Of a stretch of 64,000 bases of DNA, positions 44,856-56,782 are shown piece by piece. The notes under the pieces are model-generated. The model was not told where the DNA came from. It saw nothing but the letters and a program-made list of their open reading frames with translations, and made no database searches. Source of the stretch: Pseudoalteromonas sp. NC201 (GTDB lineage: Bacteria; Pseudomonadota; Gammaproteobacteria; Enterobacterales; Alteromonadaceae); NCBI RefSeq assembly GCF_002850255.1, contig NZ_CP022522.1:376097-440096 (forward strand), given 5' to 3'. The first letter of the stretch is position 1. Each line of letters opens with the position of its first letter. The translations under genes were made by a program, and so were the position numbers.

Positions 44856-46355
44856 TTATATCAAGCTTTTACGCTGATTTGACGGTGGAATGGCTAGGGA
44901 TTCACGATATTTTGCAATCGTACGTCTCGCTACCTTAATTCCTTGCTCAGCTAAGATATCTGCAATTTTGCTGTCACTCAATGGCTTCGCGGTATTCTCT
45001 GCAGCTATCAGCTTTTTGATAAGTGCTCTAATTGCTGTAGAAGAGCACTCACCTCCATTTTCCGTACTTACATGGCTAGAGAAGAAATACTTCAGCTCAA
45101 ATATTCCCCGAGGTGTATGCATGTATTTTTGTGTTGTCACACGGGAAATTGTGGACTCATGCATCTCAACCATTTCAGCAACATCATTTAGCACCATAGG
45201 GCGCATTGCTTCGGGGCCATGTTCAAAGAATGCCTGTTGTTGTTGCACAATGCAATTGGTAACTTTTAATAAAGTATCATTTCGGCTTTCTAAGCTTTTA
45301 ATAAACCACTTTGCTTCTTGTAAATGTGAGCGAATAAACTGACTATCCGTACTGGATTTCGCCGTTCTAGACATCGCAGCGTAATGGTCATTTACTCTTA
45401 TTTTAGGCATAGCATCAGGATTTAGCTCTACGACCCAACGACCTTTTACTTTTTTCACCGATACGTCAGGGATCACATATTCAGGCTCTTCATGAATAAT
45501 GCTTGCCGCAGGCTTTGGGTTAAGGCTATGTATTAACGTCATGACCTCTTTGAGATCGGCTTCTTTAAGGCGCGTTTTCTTAGCCAAAGTTCGATAGTCA
45601 CGGCTGGCAAGCAAGTCGATATGCTCTGTCAGGATCATTTTTGTTTCGGCAATCCATGGGGTATCTGGGGCGAATTGGTTTAGCTGAATGCATAAGCATT
45701 CTTGTAAACTACGCGCTGCGATACCGACAGGGTCAAAAAGCTGAATGCGTTTGAGTACGGCTTCGACTTCATCTAGCTCAATAGGCTCTTCGCTATTCTC
45801 GTCATTAATGCTTTCTAAAATGTCTTCGCAAGACAGTGTTAGAATGCCTGACAGGTCGACCGCTTCAATAATCGCAATCGCAATAGCTCTATCTGTTGGA
45901 CTAAATGGTGTCAGTTCGAGTTGCCACATGAGATAATCGTGGAGAGATTCAGAGGTTTCCCCTTGATAAACATTATCGTCATCGGGAAGTGGACCTGAGC
46001 TTGCAGCAGGCGCTGCACTCATATACTCGTCCCAAGTGACATCCATGGCAAGGTCATCGCTCACAGTGTCTTTGCTCATGGCGGTATCTGAGTCTATCTC
46101 ATAGTCACTAACCTGCGTTTCATCGGCTGAATCTTGATTGTCGTCAGCACGGCTCTTTTCTTGGCTGTGTTGGTCAGCGTTTTCGCCGTCAGTATTATCA
46201 CCTTCTTCCACTTCCAACAATGGATTGCTGTCTAATGCTTCTTGTATTTCTTGTTGCAGATCCAATGTACTAAGCTGCAGCAAGCGAATGGCTTGTTGCA
46301 GTTGCGGAGTCATTGTAAGTTGCTGCCCCATGCGCAGCTGTAATGATTGCCTCAT
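44856..46355 (-). CDS. rpoN: RNA polymerase sigma-54 factor
   Basis: A 499-residue RpoN. The N-terminal Q-rich activator-interacting region ([24 protein letters not shown]) is followed by an acidic region (about 50-110), the core-binding domain, the HTH and the RpoN box [10 protein letters not shown] near the C-terminus. Sigma-54 recognises -24/-12 promoters with ATP-driven activators. It lies between lptB and hpf, as in E. coli. Confidence 0.97.
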   Translation of the reverse strand: MRQSLQLRMGQQLTMTPQLQQAIRLLQLSTLDLQQEIQEALDSNPLLEVEEGDNTDGENADQHSQEKSRADDNQDSADETQVSDYEIDSDTAMSKDTVSDDLAMDVTWDEYMSAAPAASSGPLPDDDNVYQGETSESLHDYLMWQLELTPFSPTDRAIAIAIIEAVDLSGILTLSCEDILESINDENSEEPIELDEVEAVLKRIQLFDPVGIAARSLQECLCIQLNQFAPDTPWIAETKMILTEHIDLLASRDYRTLAKKTRLKEADLKEVMTLIHSLNPKPAASIIHEEPEYVIPDVSVKKVKGRWVVELNPDAMPKIRVNDHYAAMSRTAKSSTDSQFIRSHLQEAKWFIKSLESRNDTLLKVTNCIVQQQQAFFEHGPEAMRPMVLNDVAEMVEMHESTISRVTTQKYMHTPRGIFELKYFFSSHVSTENGGECSSTAIRALIKKLIAAENTAKPLSDSKIADILAEQGIKVARRTIAKYRESLAIPPSNQRKSLI

Positions 46356-46401
46356 GTATCTCTAACAATCCTTTTTAACAGTTATTAATACTACGTCTTA
46401 A

Positions 46402-47127
46402 CTATAGCTTGAATTGTTCGCCTAGGTAGACATCTCTTACGGTTTGATCTGCCAAAACATGTTCTGGCGTGCCTGCAGCGATTAACTCACCATGTGAAAC
46501 GATGTAGGCCTTTTCACATACGTCCAGTGTTTCTCTAACGTTATGATCGGTGATAAGCACACCGATACCACGGTTTTTTAGGTGCTCTATGATTGTCTTT
46601 ATATCTAACACCGAAATAGGATCAACACCAGCAAAAGGTTCATCTAACAGGATAAACTTAGGGTTTGCGGCTAAAGCACGAGCAATTTCGACTCGTCTTC
46701 TTTCGCCTCCCGACAATGCCATGCCCTGTGAGTCGCGAATGTGTTGAATATTAAACTCATCCAGTAACTCGTTTAGTTCAGCTTCTCTTTCAACTTTAGA
46801 TAAGTCTTTTCGAGTTTCTAAAATCGCCATCAAATTTTGATAGACCGTGAGTTTTCTAAAGATTGAAGACTCTTGCGGTAGATAGCCAATACCAAGTCGT
46901 GCACGGCTGTGCATCGGTAACAAAGTGATATCTTCGTCATCAATCTGAATATAGCCTTTGTCGCTTGGTACTAACCCTACAATCATGTAGAACGTAGTGG
47001 TTTTACCTGCACCATTTGGTCCTAATAAGCCTACAATACTGCCAGCCTGAACACTTAAACCAACATTTTTGACGACCTGACGACCTTTATAACTCTTTGC
47101 TAGACCAGTTGCTTTGAGCTCGCTCAT
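46402..47127 (-). CDS. lptB: LPS export ABC transporter ATP-binding protein LptB
   Basis: A 241-residue ABC ATPase: Walker [11 protein letters not shown]-loop [12 protein letters not shown], signature LSGGERRR, Walker [11 protein letters not shown] and switch His in [10 protein letters not shown]. It powers LptFG extraction of LPS from the inner membrane. Its start shares one base with the lptA stop (TAATG). Confidence 0.97.
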   Translation of the reverse strand: MSELKATGLAKSYKGRQVVKNVGLSVQAGSIVGLLGPNGAGKTTTFYMIVGLVPSDKGYIQIDDEDITLLPMHSRARLGIGYLPQESSIFRKLTVYQNLMAILETRKDLSKVEREAELNELLDEFNIQHIRDSQGMALSGGERRRVEIARALAANPKFILLDEPFAGVDPISVLDIKTIIEHLKNRGIGVLITDHNVRETLDVCEKAYIVSHGELIAAGTPEHVLADQTVRDVYLGEQFKL

Positions 47128-47669
47128 TAATTGTTACCTTCTTCCTGCGCTTTTTTCTCTTTAGCGTCTTTTTTGTCATCAACAGGAACAAGGATGGTTC
47201 TTACTCGAGAGTCTTCTTGGTCTGAGCGCTCAGCGCTGATCAATTGCTTTTCAATGTCATAGGTGATGACTTGAGCATTGATTTTTTGCCCAGTTTGATT
47301 GATTTCAGCATCACCAGAAATCACTAGGGTTCCCTTCGCTACGTCGTAACGGATTTCATTTGCTTTGGCTTCTAGTAAGTTGCCATCGGGTTGACGTTCG
47401 CTAAAAGTGGCAGGGCTGCCAGTTGCCACAAGCAGTTGCTTGTTAATGCCGAGCTCCGCGCGGCGGTGGACCTCTAGGCGATCGGCATTTATCTTTCTGT
47501 TGCCATGAATAATAACAACATTCTGTTCAAAAATACCGATGTTGCTTTGCAGTTGAGCTTGCTGACGGCCAGCATCAATAATGACTTCATTTTGTTCTGC
47601 AGCAATTGCTAGAGTAGAACTTGCAAGCAAGCCGATGAAAACTAGTTTGTTAATGATTTTACTGGTCAT
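47127..47669 (-). CDS. lptA: LPS transport periplasmic protein LptA
   Basis: A 180-residue protein with a signal peptide ([16 protein letters not shown], cleavage after AIAA) and an OstA-like beta-jellyroll (about 25-150). The tail is Lys/Glu-rich. LptA forms the periplasmic bridge from LptC to LptD. Its start lies inside the end of lptC (11-base overlap). Confidence 0.95.
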   Translation of the reverse strand: MTSKIINKLVFIGLLASSTLAIAAEQNEVIIDAGRQQAQLQSNIGIFEQNVVIIHGNRKINADRLEVHRRAELGINKQLLVATGSPATFSERQPDGNLLEAKANEIRYDVAKGTLVISGDAEINQTGQKINAQVITYDIEKQLISAERSDQEDSRVRTILVPVDDKKDAKEKKAQEEGNN

Positions 47670-48213
47670 AATAAATTGTCTTTGTGTGGTTGATGAGTTC
47701 GATCACTTGCTTTTGTAGATCCGCATGCAGTCCTTTACCTGTGATCCTAAGACTAGGACCGTTGATAACGACAGGGTGTTCCGACTTCATCAATTTTTGC
47801 TTAATTTCAACTCTTACATTATCGGCATTGATATCCGTGATCATGGCGTTAGGCGTTAAATTCTTTGCCAACACATTGCCCTCTAATATCAAGGTGTTGT
47901 TTTCGTATAGGGTTGCTTCTAATGCGCTTATTTGCCAATTCTGTTCACCGTTATATAAGGTGAAAATGGGCTTTTCAAAGTGACTAAAGCCAAGATCTTG
48001 ATACAACTCCATCTTATCAGCAGTTACCTGATAGTTTAATAAGCCATTTTCACTATAGGTCGTTTGCTGAAGCGTGGTTGCAACATAATCGGGTTTAGCT
48101 AACGGTTCATCTTCTTTTGCTGGATCCGCCTCTGATGGATTAAACATGGGCGACCACATCCATACCATTAAAGAAGCGAAAACAATGAGTAAGATGACAC
48201 GTAATACGGTCAT
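47659..48213 (-). CDS. lptC: LPS export protein LptC
   Basis: A 184-residue bitopic protein: an N-terminal transmembrane helix (about 3-22) and a periplasmic beta-jellyroll (about 45-184). It receives LPS from LptBFG and passes it to LptA. It overlaps kdsC by four bases and lptA by 11. Confidence 0.93.
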   Translation of the reverse strand: MTVLRVILLIVFASLMVWMWSPMFNPSEADPAKEDEPLAKPDYVATTLQQTTYSENGLLNYQVTADKMELYQDLGFSHFEKPIFTLYNGEQNWQISALEATLYENNTLILEGNVLAKNLTPNAMITDINADNVRVEIKQKLMKSEHPVVINGPSLRITGKGLHADLQKQVIELINHTKTIYYDQ

Positions 48214-48761
48214 GTACTTGATCCTTTGGAAGTCAATAAGTGATTTTGGCTGAGCATTAGAAGATCAGTTAGTTCTCTCACGGCACCAAAGCCACCTGGC
48301 ATCAAGGTCGTGTAATGGGCGATATGTTTAACAAGAGGATGTGCATCATTGACGGCAACGGCAAAACCAACTCGTTCCATTACGGGTAGATCTGGGCCAT
48401 CATCACCAATATATGCAATTTCGTCATCATTAAGGTTGAGCTTAGTCTTCAGTTCATCATATGCCACTAACTTGTTTTCTTGACCTTGGTAAATATAAGT
48501 TACATTTAAACTAGTCATGCGTTGCTGAACTATTTGTGAATGTCTACCTGTGATAACGGCGACTTCGATACCACTATCAATCAAGGCCTTAATACCAAAC
48601 CCGTCTTTGGTATTAAATGCTTTCAGTTCTTCACCATTGTTACCAAGGTATATACGGCCATCTGAGAATACGCCATCAATATCGCAAATTAATAATTTGA
48701 TTTGTTTTGCTTTTTCCCAAGCTTCAGTTGAAATCGTCTGATATAAATCTTCAAATTGCAT
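48210..48761 (-). CDS. kdsC: 3-deoxy-D-manno-octulosonate 8-phosphate phosphatase
   Basis: A 183-residue HAD phosphatase of the KdsC type: DIDGVFSDGRIYLG (nucleophile Asp), VITGRHSQIV, and YIGDDGPDLPVM (metal Asp). It makes KDO from KDO-8-phosphate. Its ATG shares one base with the kdsD stop. Confidence 0.96.
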   Translation of the reverse strand: MQFEDLYQTISTEAWEKAKQIKLLICDIDGVFSDGRIYLGNNGEELKAFNTKDGFGIKALIDSGIEVAVITGRHSQIVQQRMTSLNVTYIYQGQENKLVAYDELKTKLNLNDDEIAYIGDDGPDLPVMERVGFAVAVNDAHPLVKHIAHYTTLMPGGFGAVRELTDLLMLSQNHLLTSKGSST

Positions 48762-49732
48762 TACAGCACCCCCGCTCTAAGTAAATCTTGCGTATTCAAG
48801 GCGCCAACCGGAATGTTGTTTTCGTTCACCACAATCAAGCCGTTAATCCGTTTGGTTTCCATAATATTGAGTACCTCAGCTGCGAGCATATCGGCGCGTG
48901 CCGTCGTACTTTTAGCCGTCATTACTTGCGTGATTGGGGTGGTGTGAATATCGACCTTTTGTTCGATAATACGGCGCAAGTCGCCATCGGTAAAAATCCC
49001 TTGTAATTGCGAGCTTTCATCTACGATTGCCGTCATACCTAAACTTTTTGCGGACATTTCAAATAAAGCTTCTTTGACTGTGCAGTGACTATTGACCATA
49101 GGGATTGCATCCCCTTGATGCATGACATCAGCAACGGTTAGTAGTAGACGTCTTCCCAAACTACCACCAGGGTGGGAAAGTGCAAAATCATCAGCCGTAA
49201 AGCCTCTGGCTTCAAGTAGCGCAACCGCGAGCGCATCACCCATCACTAGCGTAGCTGTGGTGCTGGCCGTGGGTGCAAGTCCTAGTGGGCAGGCTTCTTT
49301 TGATACTTTAACACAAAGGTGAACCGTCGCATTACGAGCCATTGTAGAGCTTGGGTTGCCTGTCATGGAAATAACGGGGGCCCCTAAGCGCTTAATTACA
49401 GGTAGGATTGAGATCACCTCTTGGGTTTCCCCTGAGTTGGAGATCATCAGTACCACATCATCTTTGGTGATCATACCTAAGTCGCCGTGACTTGCTTCAC
49501 CTGGATGAACAAAAAATGCGGGGCTGCCAGTACTTGCGAGTGTCGCTGCGATTTTGTTACCGATGTGGCCGGACTTACCCATGCCAATCACGATGATGCG
49601 ACCTTGACAGCCAAACATAATTTCACAGGCTTTTACAAATTGCTGATCAACAAACTGTTGCACTTCTTCTATTGCTGCAAGTTCGGTAGCAAAAACTTGA
49701 TTTGCAGAATCAATAAATGGGTTCGTTGTCAC
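48761..49732 (-). CDS. kdsD: D-arabinose 5-phosphate isomerase
   Basis: A 323-residue KpsF/GutQ family enzyme: an N-terminal SIS domain (about 40-175; GMGKSGHIGNKIAATLASTG, SHPGEASHGDLG-type) and two C-terminal CBS domains (about 205-320; GIFTDGDLRR). It converts ribulose-5-phosphate to arabinose-5-phosphate, the first step to KDO. It is coupled to kdsC. Confidence 0.96.
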   Translation of the reverse strand: MTTNPFIDSANQVFATELAAIEEVQQFVDQQFVKACEIMFGCQGRIIVIGMGKSGHIGNKIAATLASTGSPAFFVHPGEASHGDLGMITKDDVVLMISNSGETQEVISILPVIKRLGAPVISMTGNPSSTMARNATVHLCVKVSKEACPLGLAPTASTTATLVMGDALAVALLEARGFTADDFALSHPGGSLGRRLLLTVADVMHQGDAIPMVNSHCTVKEALFEMSAKSLGMTAIVDESSQLQGIFTDGDLRRIIEQKVDIHTTPITQVMTAKSTTARADMLAAEVLNIMETKRINGLIVVNENNIPVGALNTQDLLRAGVL

Positions 49733-49741
49733 AAGGCTTCC

Positions 49742-50701
49742 TCAAATGATGTAGTAAATATAACCGACGAAGCTTGCGACAAGTATGCCACCTTCCAAGC
49801 GGTTGATGCGGCGCTGACCTGTTAAGCTGAGGCTCATTAGGATAAGCAGCAGTGTCGCGCCAAGCATAATAAATATATCACGTGACGCAATATTGGCGTC
49901 GAGGACGGATGGGTTAATGATCCCAGCAATGGATAGCACGGCCAATATATTAAAGATGTTCGAACCAATAATATTGCCAAGCGCTAGATCGTCCTCCTTC
50001 TTTAGTACACCAGCAACACAAGCAGCAAGCTCGGGTAAACTAGTACCAACGGCGATAATGGTTAATCCTATTAGCAGGTCACTCATGCCAAAATATTTGG
50101 CGATATCAACCGCAGCGCCAACGAGATAGTCCGCGCTAATAGGCAGTAAAATCATACCCACGATTAACCAGAAAACAGCTTTTTGAGTTGGAATATTATT
50201 TGGCACTTCTTCACAGGCTTCACTGACAAATGGGTCATCATTATCTCCACCACCACGCTTGGTGATAATGATAAGTGCAAGAAGAAAAGCGGCGAAACCG
50301 ACTAATAACAAAACACCTTCTACGAAACTAAAGTGGTTATCACTAACGATATACCAAGCTGCCAATGAAACGACGACTAACAGCGGCATTTCGCGGCGCA
50401 AAATACCAGAGCCAACGGAGAGTGGCCTTAATAACGCGGTGAGACCCAAAACGAGTAAGATATTGGCGATGTTAGAACCTATGGCATTGCCCACGGCGGT
50501 GTCTGTTTTATCTGCAAGAGAGGCTTGCGCAGCAACCATCATTTCTGGTGCTGAAGAACCCATGGCCACGATAGTTAAACCAACAATTAATGTTGGTACA
50601 CCAAAGTTTCGTGCAAGAGCGGCCGCACCAAAAACAAAGCGGTCAGCACTCCAAACCAGTGCAATAAAGCCAAGAATGAGAATAACAAACGATAAAACCA
50701 T
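49742..50701 (-). CDS. yrbG: calcium/sodium antiporter, YrbG type
   Basis: A 319-residue inner-membrane protein with two inverted halves of about five helices each. The alpha repeats are visible: MGSSAPEMMVA then GNAIGSNIANILLVLG, and VGTSLPELAACVA then GNIIGSNIFNILAV. This is the K+-independent Na+/Ca2+ exchanger family. First gene of the leftward LPS/rpoN block, divergent from mlaF. Confidence 0.95.
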   Translation of the reverse strand: MVLSFVILILGFIALVWSADRFVFGAAALARNFGVPTLIVGLTIVAMGSSAPEMMVAAQASLADKTDTAVGNAIGSNIANILLVLGLTALLRPLSVGSGILRREMPLLVVVSLAAWYIVSDNHFSFVEGVLLLVGFAAFLLALIIITKRGGGDNDDPFVSEACEEVPNNIPTQKAVFWLIVGMILLPISADYLVGAAVDIAKYFGMSDLLIGLTIIAVGTSLPELAACVAGVLKKEDDLALGNIIGSNIFNILAVLSIAGIINPSVLDANIASRDIFIMLGATLLLILMSLSLTGQRRINRLEGGILVASFVGYIYYII

Positions 50702-50875
50702 GAACCTCTAGCCAATAGGATTAAAATTTCGATAGATACTACCAAAAGCGCTCTGGAAAGTATAAGCAAACCGTTACATTTCACTACTTACAAAATTTTA
50801 CCAAAACGATTTTCCATCTTGTTTGAAAAAAAAGTATCATACTTGGATGAATATAGTCTGGATCTGGAGAGCGAC

Positions 50876-51676
50876 TTGTCGCAGTCAATTGTAGAAATCA
50901 AGGATGTAACCTTCTCTCGGGGTGAAAGGATCATCTACAAAAACATGAGCTTTTCCGTACCAAAAGGCAAAATTACCGCAATAATGGGGCCGAGCGGCAT
51001 TGGTAAAACCACCATGTTGCGACTGATTGGTGGTCAGCTTAAGCCTGATAGCGGTGATATTCTTTTTGCTGGAAACAGTATCCCTAACATGTCTCGAGCA
51101 GCTTTATACCAAGCTCGAACGCGCATGAGCATGTTATTTCAAAGTGGCGCTTTGTTTACTGATATGAGCGTGTTCGATAATGTGGCGTTTCCTCTGCGCG
51201 AGCATACTGAATTATCTGAAGAGTTAATCCGTTTAGTGGTGTTGATGAAACTCCAAGCGGTTGGCCTTCGTGGTGCAAAAGATTTAATGCCGGCAGAGCT
51301 TTCTGGTGGTATGGCAAGACGTGCGGCTTTAGCGCGTTCTATTGCGCTTGATCCTGAATTAATCATGTACGATGAACCGTTTGCAGGTCAGGATCCGATC
51401 TCCATGGGTGTTCTAGTTCGCTTGATTAAGTCGCTTAATGAAGTGTTGGGATTATCGTCGTTGATAGTTACCCATGATGTCACCGAAGTACTGAGCATTG
51501 CTGACCACGTCGTTATTATTGCTGAACAAGGTGTGATTGGTACGGGAACCCCTGAACAGATGCTTGAACACGAATCGCCATTAGTGCAGCAGTTCTTACA
51601 AGGCCTTGCGGATGGTCCTGTGCCATTCCACTTTAAAGCGCCAGATTATCAGCAAGCGCTGTTGCAAGGAGAGTGA
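50876..51676 (+). CDS. mlaF: phospholipid ABC transporter ATP-binding protein MlaF
   Basis: About 266 residues. Walker [10 protein letters not shown], signature LSGGMARR, Walker [14 protein letters not shown] and switch His (VTHDVTEV) are present. It drives MlaE in inner-membrane phospholipid handling. The start is a TTG at 50876, chosen because GGAG lies six bases before it and the resulting N-terminus and length match E. coli MlaF (269). The frame is open to another TTG at 50819, which would add 19 residues. It overlaps mlaE by four bases. Confidence 0.93.
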   Translation: MSQSIVEIKDVTFSRGERIIYKNMSFSVPKGKITAIMGPSGIGKTTMLRLIGGQLKPDSGDILFAGNSIPNMSRAALYQARTRMSMLFQSGALFTDMSVFDNVAFPLREHTELSEELIRLVVLMKLQAVGLRGAKDLMPAELSGGMARRAALARSIALDPELIMYDEPFAGQDPISMGVLVRLIKSLNEVLGLSSLIVTHDVTEVLSIADHVVIIAEQGVIGTGTPEQMLEHESPLVQQFLQGLADGPVPFHFKAPDYQQALLQGE

Positions 51677-52458
51677 GTATGGTCGACTTTTTACAAAAAC
51701 TAGGCCACAAAACCCTCAGCCGTTTTGCCGCACTTGGCCGTGCCACAACAATGCTTTTTGGGGCGCTATGTAGCTTACCTAATTTCCGAAAAGGCACGCC
51801 GCTGTTGATAAAGCAACTTTACATGGTTGGTCATCAATCATTGTTGATTATCATGGTGTCTGGTTTATTTATCGGCATGGTATTGGCATTACAAGGCTAT
51901 ACCGTGTTAGTTGGGTATGGCGCTGAAGATAGCCTTGGACCTTTGGTTGCTTTGAGTTTACTTAGAGAGCTGGGCCCTGTGGTAACCGCACTCTTATTTG
52001 CAGGACGTGCAGGCAGTGCGTTAACTGCAGAAATCGGTTTGATGAAGGCAACGGAGCAATTATCTAGTTTAGAAATGATGGCGATAGACCCGCTTAAGCG
52101 CGTGGTTGCCCCTCGTTTTTGGGCCGGTTTTATTAGTATGCCGTTACTCGCACTGATATTCTCTGCGATCGCTATTTTAGGCGCACACTTGGTCGGTGTT
52201 GATTGGTTAGGCGTAGATTCAGGTAGCTTCTGGTCAATTATGCAATCGCAAGTGTCGTTTCAACAAGACATCTTAAATGGTCTTATTAAGAGTTTCGTAT
52301 TTGCACTATTAGTAACTTGGATCGCGCTATACAAAGGCTATGACTGTATTCCTACTTCAGAAGGAATAAGTAAAGCGACGACAGAGACGGTAGTACATTC
52401 TTCACTGGCTGTACTTGGCTTTGACTTTGTATTAACAGCGGTTATGTTCTCAAGTTAA
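51673..52458 (+). CDS. mlaE: phospholipid ABC transporter permease MlaE
   Basis: A 261-residue permease with five or six helices. [36 protein letters not shown] and a glycine/serine-rich coupling region ([16 protein letters not shown]) are hallmarks of MlaE. It starts inside the mlaF stop (ATGA-type). Confidence 0.95.
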   Translation: MSMVDFLQKLGHKTLSRFAALGRATTMLFGALCSLPNFRKGTPLLIKQLYMVGHQSLLIIMVSGLFIGMVLALQGYTVLVGYGAEDSLGPLVALSLLRELGPVVTALLFAGRAGSALTAEIGLMKATEQLSSLEMMAIDPLKRVVAPRFWAGFISMPLLALIFSAIAILGAHLVGVDWLGVDSGSFWSIMQSQVSFQQDILNGLIKSFVFALLVTWIALYKGYDCIPTSEGISKATTETVVHSSLAVLGFDFVLTAVMFSS

Positions 52459-52470
52459 AAGGTTTTAAAA

Positions 52471-53016
52471 ATGAATACACGGAAAATAGAAATTTTAGTT
52501 GGCTTGTTCGTGGCATTGGGCATTGCTGCATTTGTTATGTTGGCGCTAAAGGTGGCTAACTCAGGCTTAAGCGGCAACGGTGAAACTTACACTTTGCATG
52601 CTAAGTTCGAAAATATAGGTTCGTTGAAAACTCGTGCCCCAATTAAGGTGGGTGGGGTTGTGATTGGCCGTGTTGATGGAATTCACATCCATCCACAAGA
52701 GTTCGTGCCAGTAGTTTCAATGAGTTTAGATAAAAACTACGAGTGTCAGTTTTCCGATACGTCGTCGGTTTCGATTTTGACGTCGGGCATTTTAGGTGAG
52801 CAGTATTTAGGTATTTCTCCGGTTATTGCTGCTGAATCTGCGAAGCAAAAATGTCTTGGTCAGGAAGTAACGAGTGAAGATAGCGTTGATCTTGAGTCTC
52901 TTTTTGGTGTGGAAACAAAAGCGCTAAAAGACGGTGACATGATCACAGATACAAAATCGGCACTGGTATTAGAAGAGCTAATTGGTCAGTTCCTATTTAA
53001 TCAAGGGAGCGAGTAA
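52471..53016 (+). CDS. mlaD: phospholipid transporter substrate-binding protein MlaD
   Basis: A 181-residue single-span protein with an MCE domain: helix at about 7-27, then FENIGSLKTRAPIKVGGVVIGRV and GILGEQYLGISP. The C-terminal hydrophobic part forms the MlaD hexamer pore. A 12-base gap follows mlaE. Confidence 0.95.
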   Translation: MNTRKIEILVGLFVALGIAAFVMLALKVANSGLSGNGETYTLHAKFENIGSLKTRAPIKVGGVVIGRVDGIHIHPQEFVPVVSMSLDKNYECQFSDTSSVSILTSGILGEQYLGISPVIAAESAKQKCLGQEVTSEDSVDLESLFGVETKALKDGDMITDTKSALVLEELIGQFLFNQGSE

Positions 53017-53018
53017 AT

Positions 53019-53705
53019 ATGTTAAAAAACATCTATGCAAAATGTCTGACTTTGTTTGTAGCATTGATGGCTACCGCATTGGTTCAGGCGAAAGAAGTGG
53101 ATTCAAGCGATCCTTATAAAATGGTAGAGCAAGTTGCGGCGCAAACTTTTCAGCGTGTTACGAAAGAGCAAAATATCATTGAAAAAGACAAAGAACACTT
53201 ACGCGTTATCGTAGAAGAAGAGCTCTTGCCTTACATTGATTACAAATATGCTGCGTATCGTGTATTAGGTTCTTATATTCAAAAGGTTCGCAACATTGAA
53301 AGTAAAGAGGAGAAAGCCGCTGCTGTCGAGCATATTAGAGAGTTTATTGAGGTATTCAAAAATTACTTGGTAGCGACTTATGCTGGTGTATTTACTCAAT
53401 ATAAAGACCAAAAGGTAGAATTTGGTGAGCATCGCCCATTTGAGAATGAGGCTGTGGTGGTTGTTAAGACCAAAATTGTAGAACCAGGTAAGCCTGATAT
53501 CAAAATTGATTTTAAAGTTAGACGCGGGCAAGACGGTGACTGGCGTGCTTTTGACATGATGGCGGAAGGCATTAGTTTACTAGATGCCAAACAATCGGAG
53601 CTACATGGTATTTTGCGTCAGCAAGGTATTGAGCATGTGATCCAACTGTTAGATAAGAAGAGCAAGCTTCCGGTGCAATTTAGAGGGGATGATGGTGACG
53701 CCTAA
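53019..53705 (+). CDS. mlaC: phospholipid-binding protein MlaC
   Basis: A 228-residue protein with a signal peptide (MLKNIYAKCLTLFVALMA, cleavage after VQA) and the MlaC/Ttg2D fold (VEEELLPYIDYKYAAYRVLG, FKNYLVATYAGVFTQYK). It shuttles phospholipids between MlaD and the outer-membrane MlaA. It overlaps mlaB by 17 bases. Confidence 0.95.
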   Translation: MLKNIYAKCLTLFVALMATALVQAKEVDSSDPYKMVEQVAAQTFQRVTKEQNIIEKDKEHLRVIVEEELLPYIDYKYAAYRVLGSYIQKVRNIESKEEKAAAVEHIREFIEVFKNYLVATYAGVFTQYKDQKVEFGEHRPFENEAVVVVKTKIVEPGKPDIKIDFKVRRGQDGDWRAFDMMAEGISLLDAKQSELHGILRQQGIEHVIQLLDKKSKLPVQFRGDDGDA

Positions 53706-53997
53706 TATTTCATTCACCGAAAGTAAAGGTGAAATCGTGTTAACTGGTGAGCTTACGAGAGCGAGTTTACCAAGCGCACTGAAACAGTCGACCATCGTTC
53801 AAGTGTTGAAAAATGCACAATCAACCGTCTATTTTAACCTTTCTGAGGTGACAAGGGTTGACACCGCGGGCTTAGCTTGGTTAATTCACTCTTTAGGTCA
53901 ATTGAAACAGCGCGACATTCGTCTCGAGCTGAAAAATACGCCTGAGCAACTGCAAAATTTAATGGAGTTGGGACAGGTGACAACCCTATTTGAGTGA
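53689..53997 (+). CDS. mlaB: STAS-domain protein MlaB
   Basis: About 102 residues, a STAS domain. The VDTAGLAWLIHSL motif is characteristic. It regulates the MlaFEDB complex from the cytoplasm. The start is ambiguous: ATG 53689, ATG 53692 and GTG 53695 are all in frame next to AGAGGGG; the last has the best RBS spacing. Confidence 0.92.
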   Translation: MMVTPNISFTESKGEIVLTGELTRASLPSALKQSTIVQVLKNAQSTVYFNLSEVTRVDTAGLAWLIHSLGQLKQRDIRLELKNTPEQLQNLMELGQVTTLFE

Positions 53998-54002
53998 GTC
54001 TA

Positions 54003-54260
54003 ATGGAAACAAATCAAGTCGAAACTTTATTGAGAGATACACTATCGCTTGACGAGATCATCGTCAAAGCTAATGGTAGTCACTACGAAGTCATTGCTGT
54101 TGGAACGTGTTTTGACGGATTAAGAAGGCTGAAAAGAGAACAGCTGATCTACGGCCCACTGATGGATACTATTAAAGACGGCACTATGCATGCTGTTAGT
54201 ATTCGTGCATTCACACCTGATGAATGGCAAAAAGAGCGCAAATTTATTCTTCCACAATAA
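54003..54260 (+). CDS. ibaG: BolA family protein IbaG
   Basis: About 85 residues, BolA-like fold with a central H-x-x-x/HYEVIAVGTCFDGLRRLKR motif typical of IbaG and ending in HAVSIRAFTPDEW. It is linked to Fe-S cluster traffic through monothiol glutaredoxins. ATG 54003 is chosen (GAGTGAG upstream); a GTG at 53994 overlaps the mlaB stop. Confidence 0.93.
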   Translation: METNQVETLLRDTLSLDEIIVKANGSHYEVIAVGTCFDGLRRLKREQLIYGPLMDTIKDGTMHAVSIRAFTPDEWQKERKFILPQ

Positions 54261-55532
<1,272 letters not shown>

Positions 55533-55560
55533 GCATAATTAAGCAAATTGGTAAAAAACG

Positions 55561-55585
55561 AAAAGCGTCTTCCGGGACGCTTTTT
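55561..55585. terminator. terminator between murA and degS
   Basis: AAAAGCGTC and GACGCTTTT form a nine-bp stem around a TTCCGG loop, with a T tract on the plus strand and one on the minus strand. Both convergent genes can use it. Confidence 0.9.
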
Positions 55586-55600
55586 GCTTAACCTTTTTGC

Positions 55601-56680
55601 CTAATATAACCCTGTTTCGAGTTCAGCGACTTCCACCGTAATAGTGAGGCGCTGACCGCCCCTGAGTACTTCAAACTCGAGTTTAGTACCGGGCGCGGTA
55701 TTGCCTATCGTCTTCAGTGTCCTTTGCGGATTAGTCACAGGTTCTCCACCTACTTTAACTACAATATCATGCTCTTTCATGCCAGCTTGCCATGCGGGAC
55801 CTAGCGGGTCTAATTCGCTCACAGCAAGGCCGACAATTGGTGTGTAGAGATCCGTTACACTTTTACCTGTATTATCAACTGGCGTGCCTCTAAAGCCGAG
55901 ATAGCCCCGGATCACTCTGCCATCCATAATAAGTTTATGCATCACGTCCAGTGCAAGATCATAAGGGATCGCAAAAGAGATACCTTGGATATCAATATTC
56001 AAACGTGTGCGAAATTGTGCAGAGGTAATGCCAACTAGTGCGCCATTAGAATTGACAACGGCACCACCTGAGTTACCAACATTAATCGCGGCATCCATTT
56101 GCAGCAAATTATTGAATTGGCTTTCCGTGAGTGTCTGTTTGCCTGTTGCACTGATAATGCCTTGCGTAATGGTTTGTCCAATGTTCAACGGATTACCAAT
56201 TGCGAGCACCACATCCCCAACACGTGGTGAGTAGTCGTGATCGATAGGAATGACAGGCAAATTCTCGGCTGGAATTTTTAATAAAGCTAAATCGGTGATG
56301 GTGTCATAGCCTATCAGTTGCGTATCGCTATATTGGCGGCCATCAGGAAGAAGTACAATGATTTGGTCGGCATTGTTCACCACATGATAGTTTGTCAGTA
56401 TGTAACCATCTCGGCTCATAATAACACCAGAGCCAAGCTCTCTAACCGTATTTTGGCGCTGGTATCTTGGCTGATTACTAAAGCCCTCGGAAAAAATCGT
56501 TACGACCGCTGGAGCCGTTTTTTCTACAGCATCAGCAAAACTCATATGATGGGCCTGAATATGTGGGGCCTCAAGTTTTGGCAAGTTATCCCTCAGCTCA
56601 GGATTAAACCAAATGATGATAAAAGCGATCCCAAGTCCGGCAAGCAGCGGTGGAAAAATGAATTTAATTAATTTGAACAC
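55601..56680 (-). CDS. degS: membrane-anchored serine protease DegS
   Basis: A 359-residue protein with an N-terminal transmembrane anchor (about 5-25), a trypsin-like domain (His in TNYHVVNN, Asp in DLALLKI, Ser in GNSGGAVV) and a single PDZ domain (about 260-350). DegS starts the sigma-E envelope-stress cascade by cutting RseA. One PDZ and a TM anchor separate it from DegQ next door. The tail is a little longer than E. coli DegS (355). Confidence 0.94.
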   Translation of the reverse strand: MFKLIKFIFPPLLAGLGIAFIIIWFNPELRDNLPKLEAPHIQAHHMSFADAVEKTAPAVVTIFSEGFSNQPRYQRQNTVRELGSGVIMSRDGYILTNYHVVNNADQIIVLLPDGRQYSDTQLIGYDTITDLALLKIPAENLPVIPIDHDYSPRVGDVVLAIGNPLNIGQTITQGIISATGKQTLTESQFNNLLQMDAAINVGNSGGAVVNSNGALVGITSAQFRTRLNIDIQGISFAIPYDLALDVMHKLIMDGRVIRGYLGFRGTPVDNTGKSVTDLYTPIVGLAVSELDPLGPAWQAGMKEHDIVVKVGGEPVTNPQRTLKTIGNTAPGTKLEFEVLRGGQRLTITVEVAELETGLY

Positions 56681-56782
56681 AAGAGCTTATATTTATAGTT
56701 ATCTAATACTGCTAATAATGACACAAAAAAAAACACAGCGACAAGTTTCGCTGTGTTTCATTTTTAATATTTGTCGATTTCG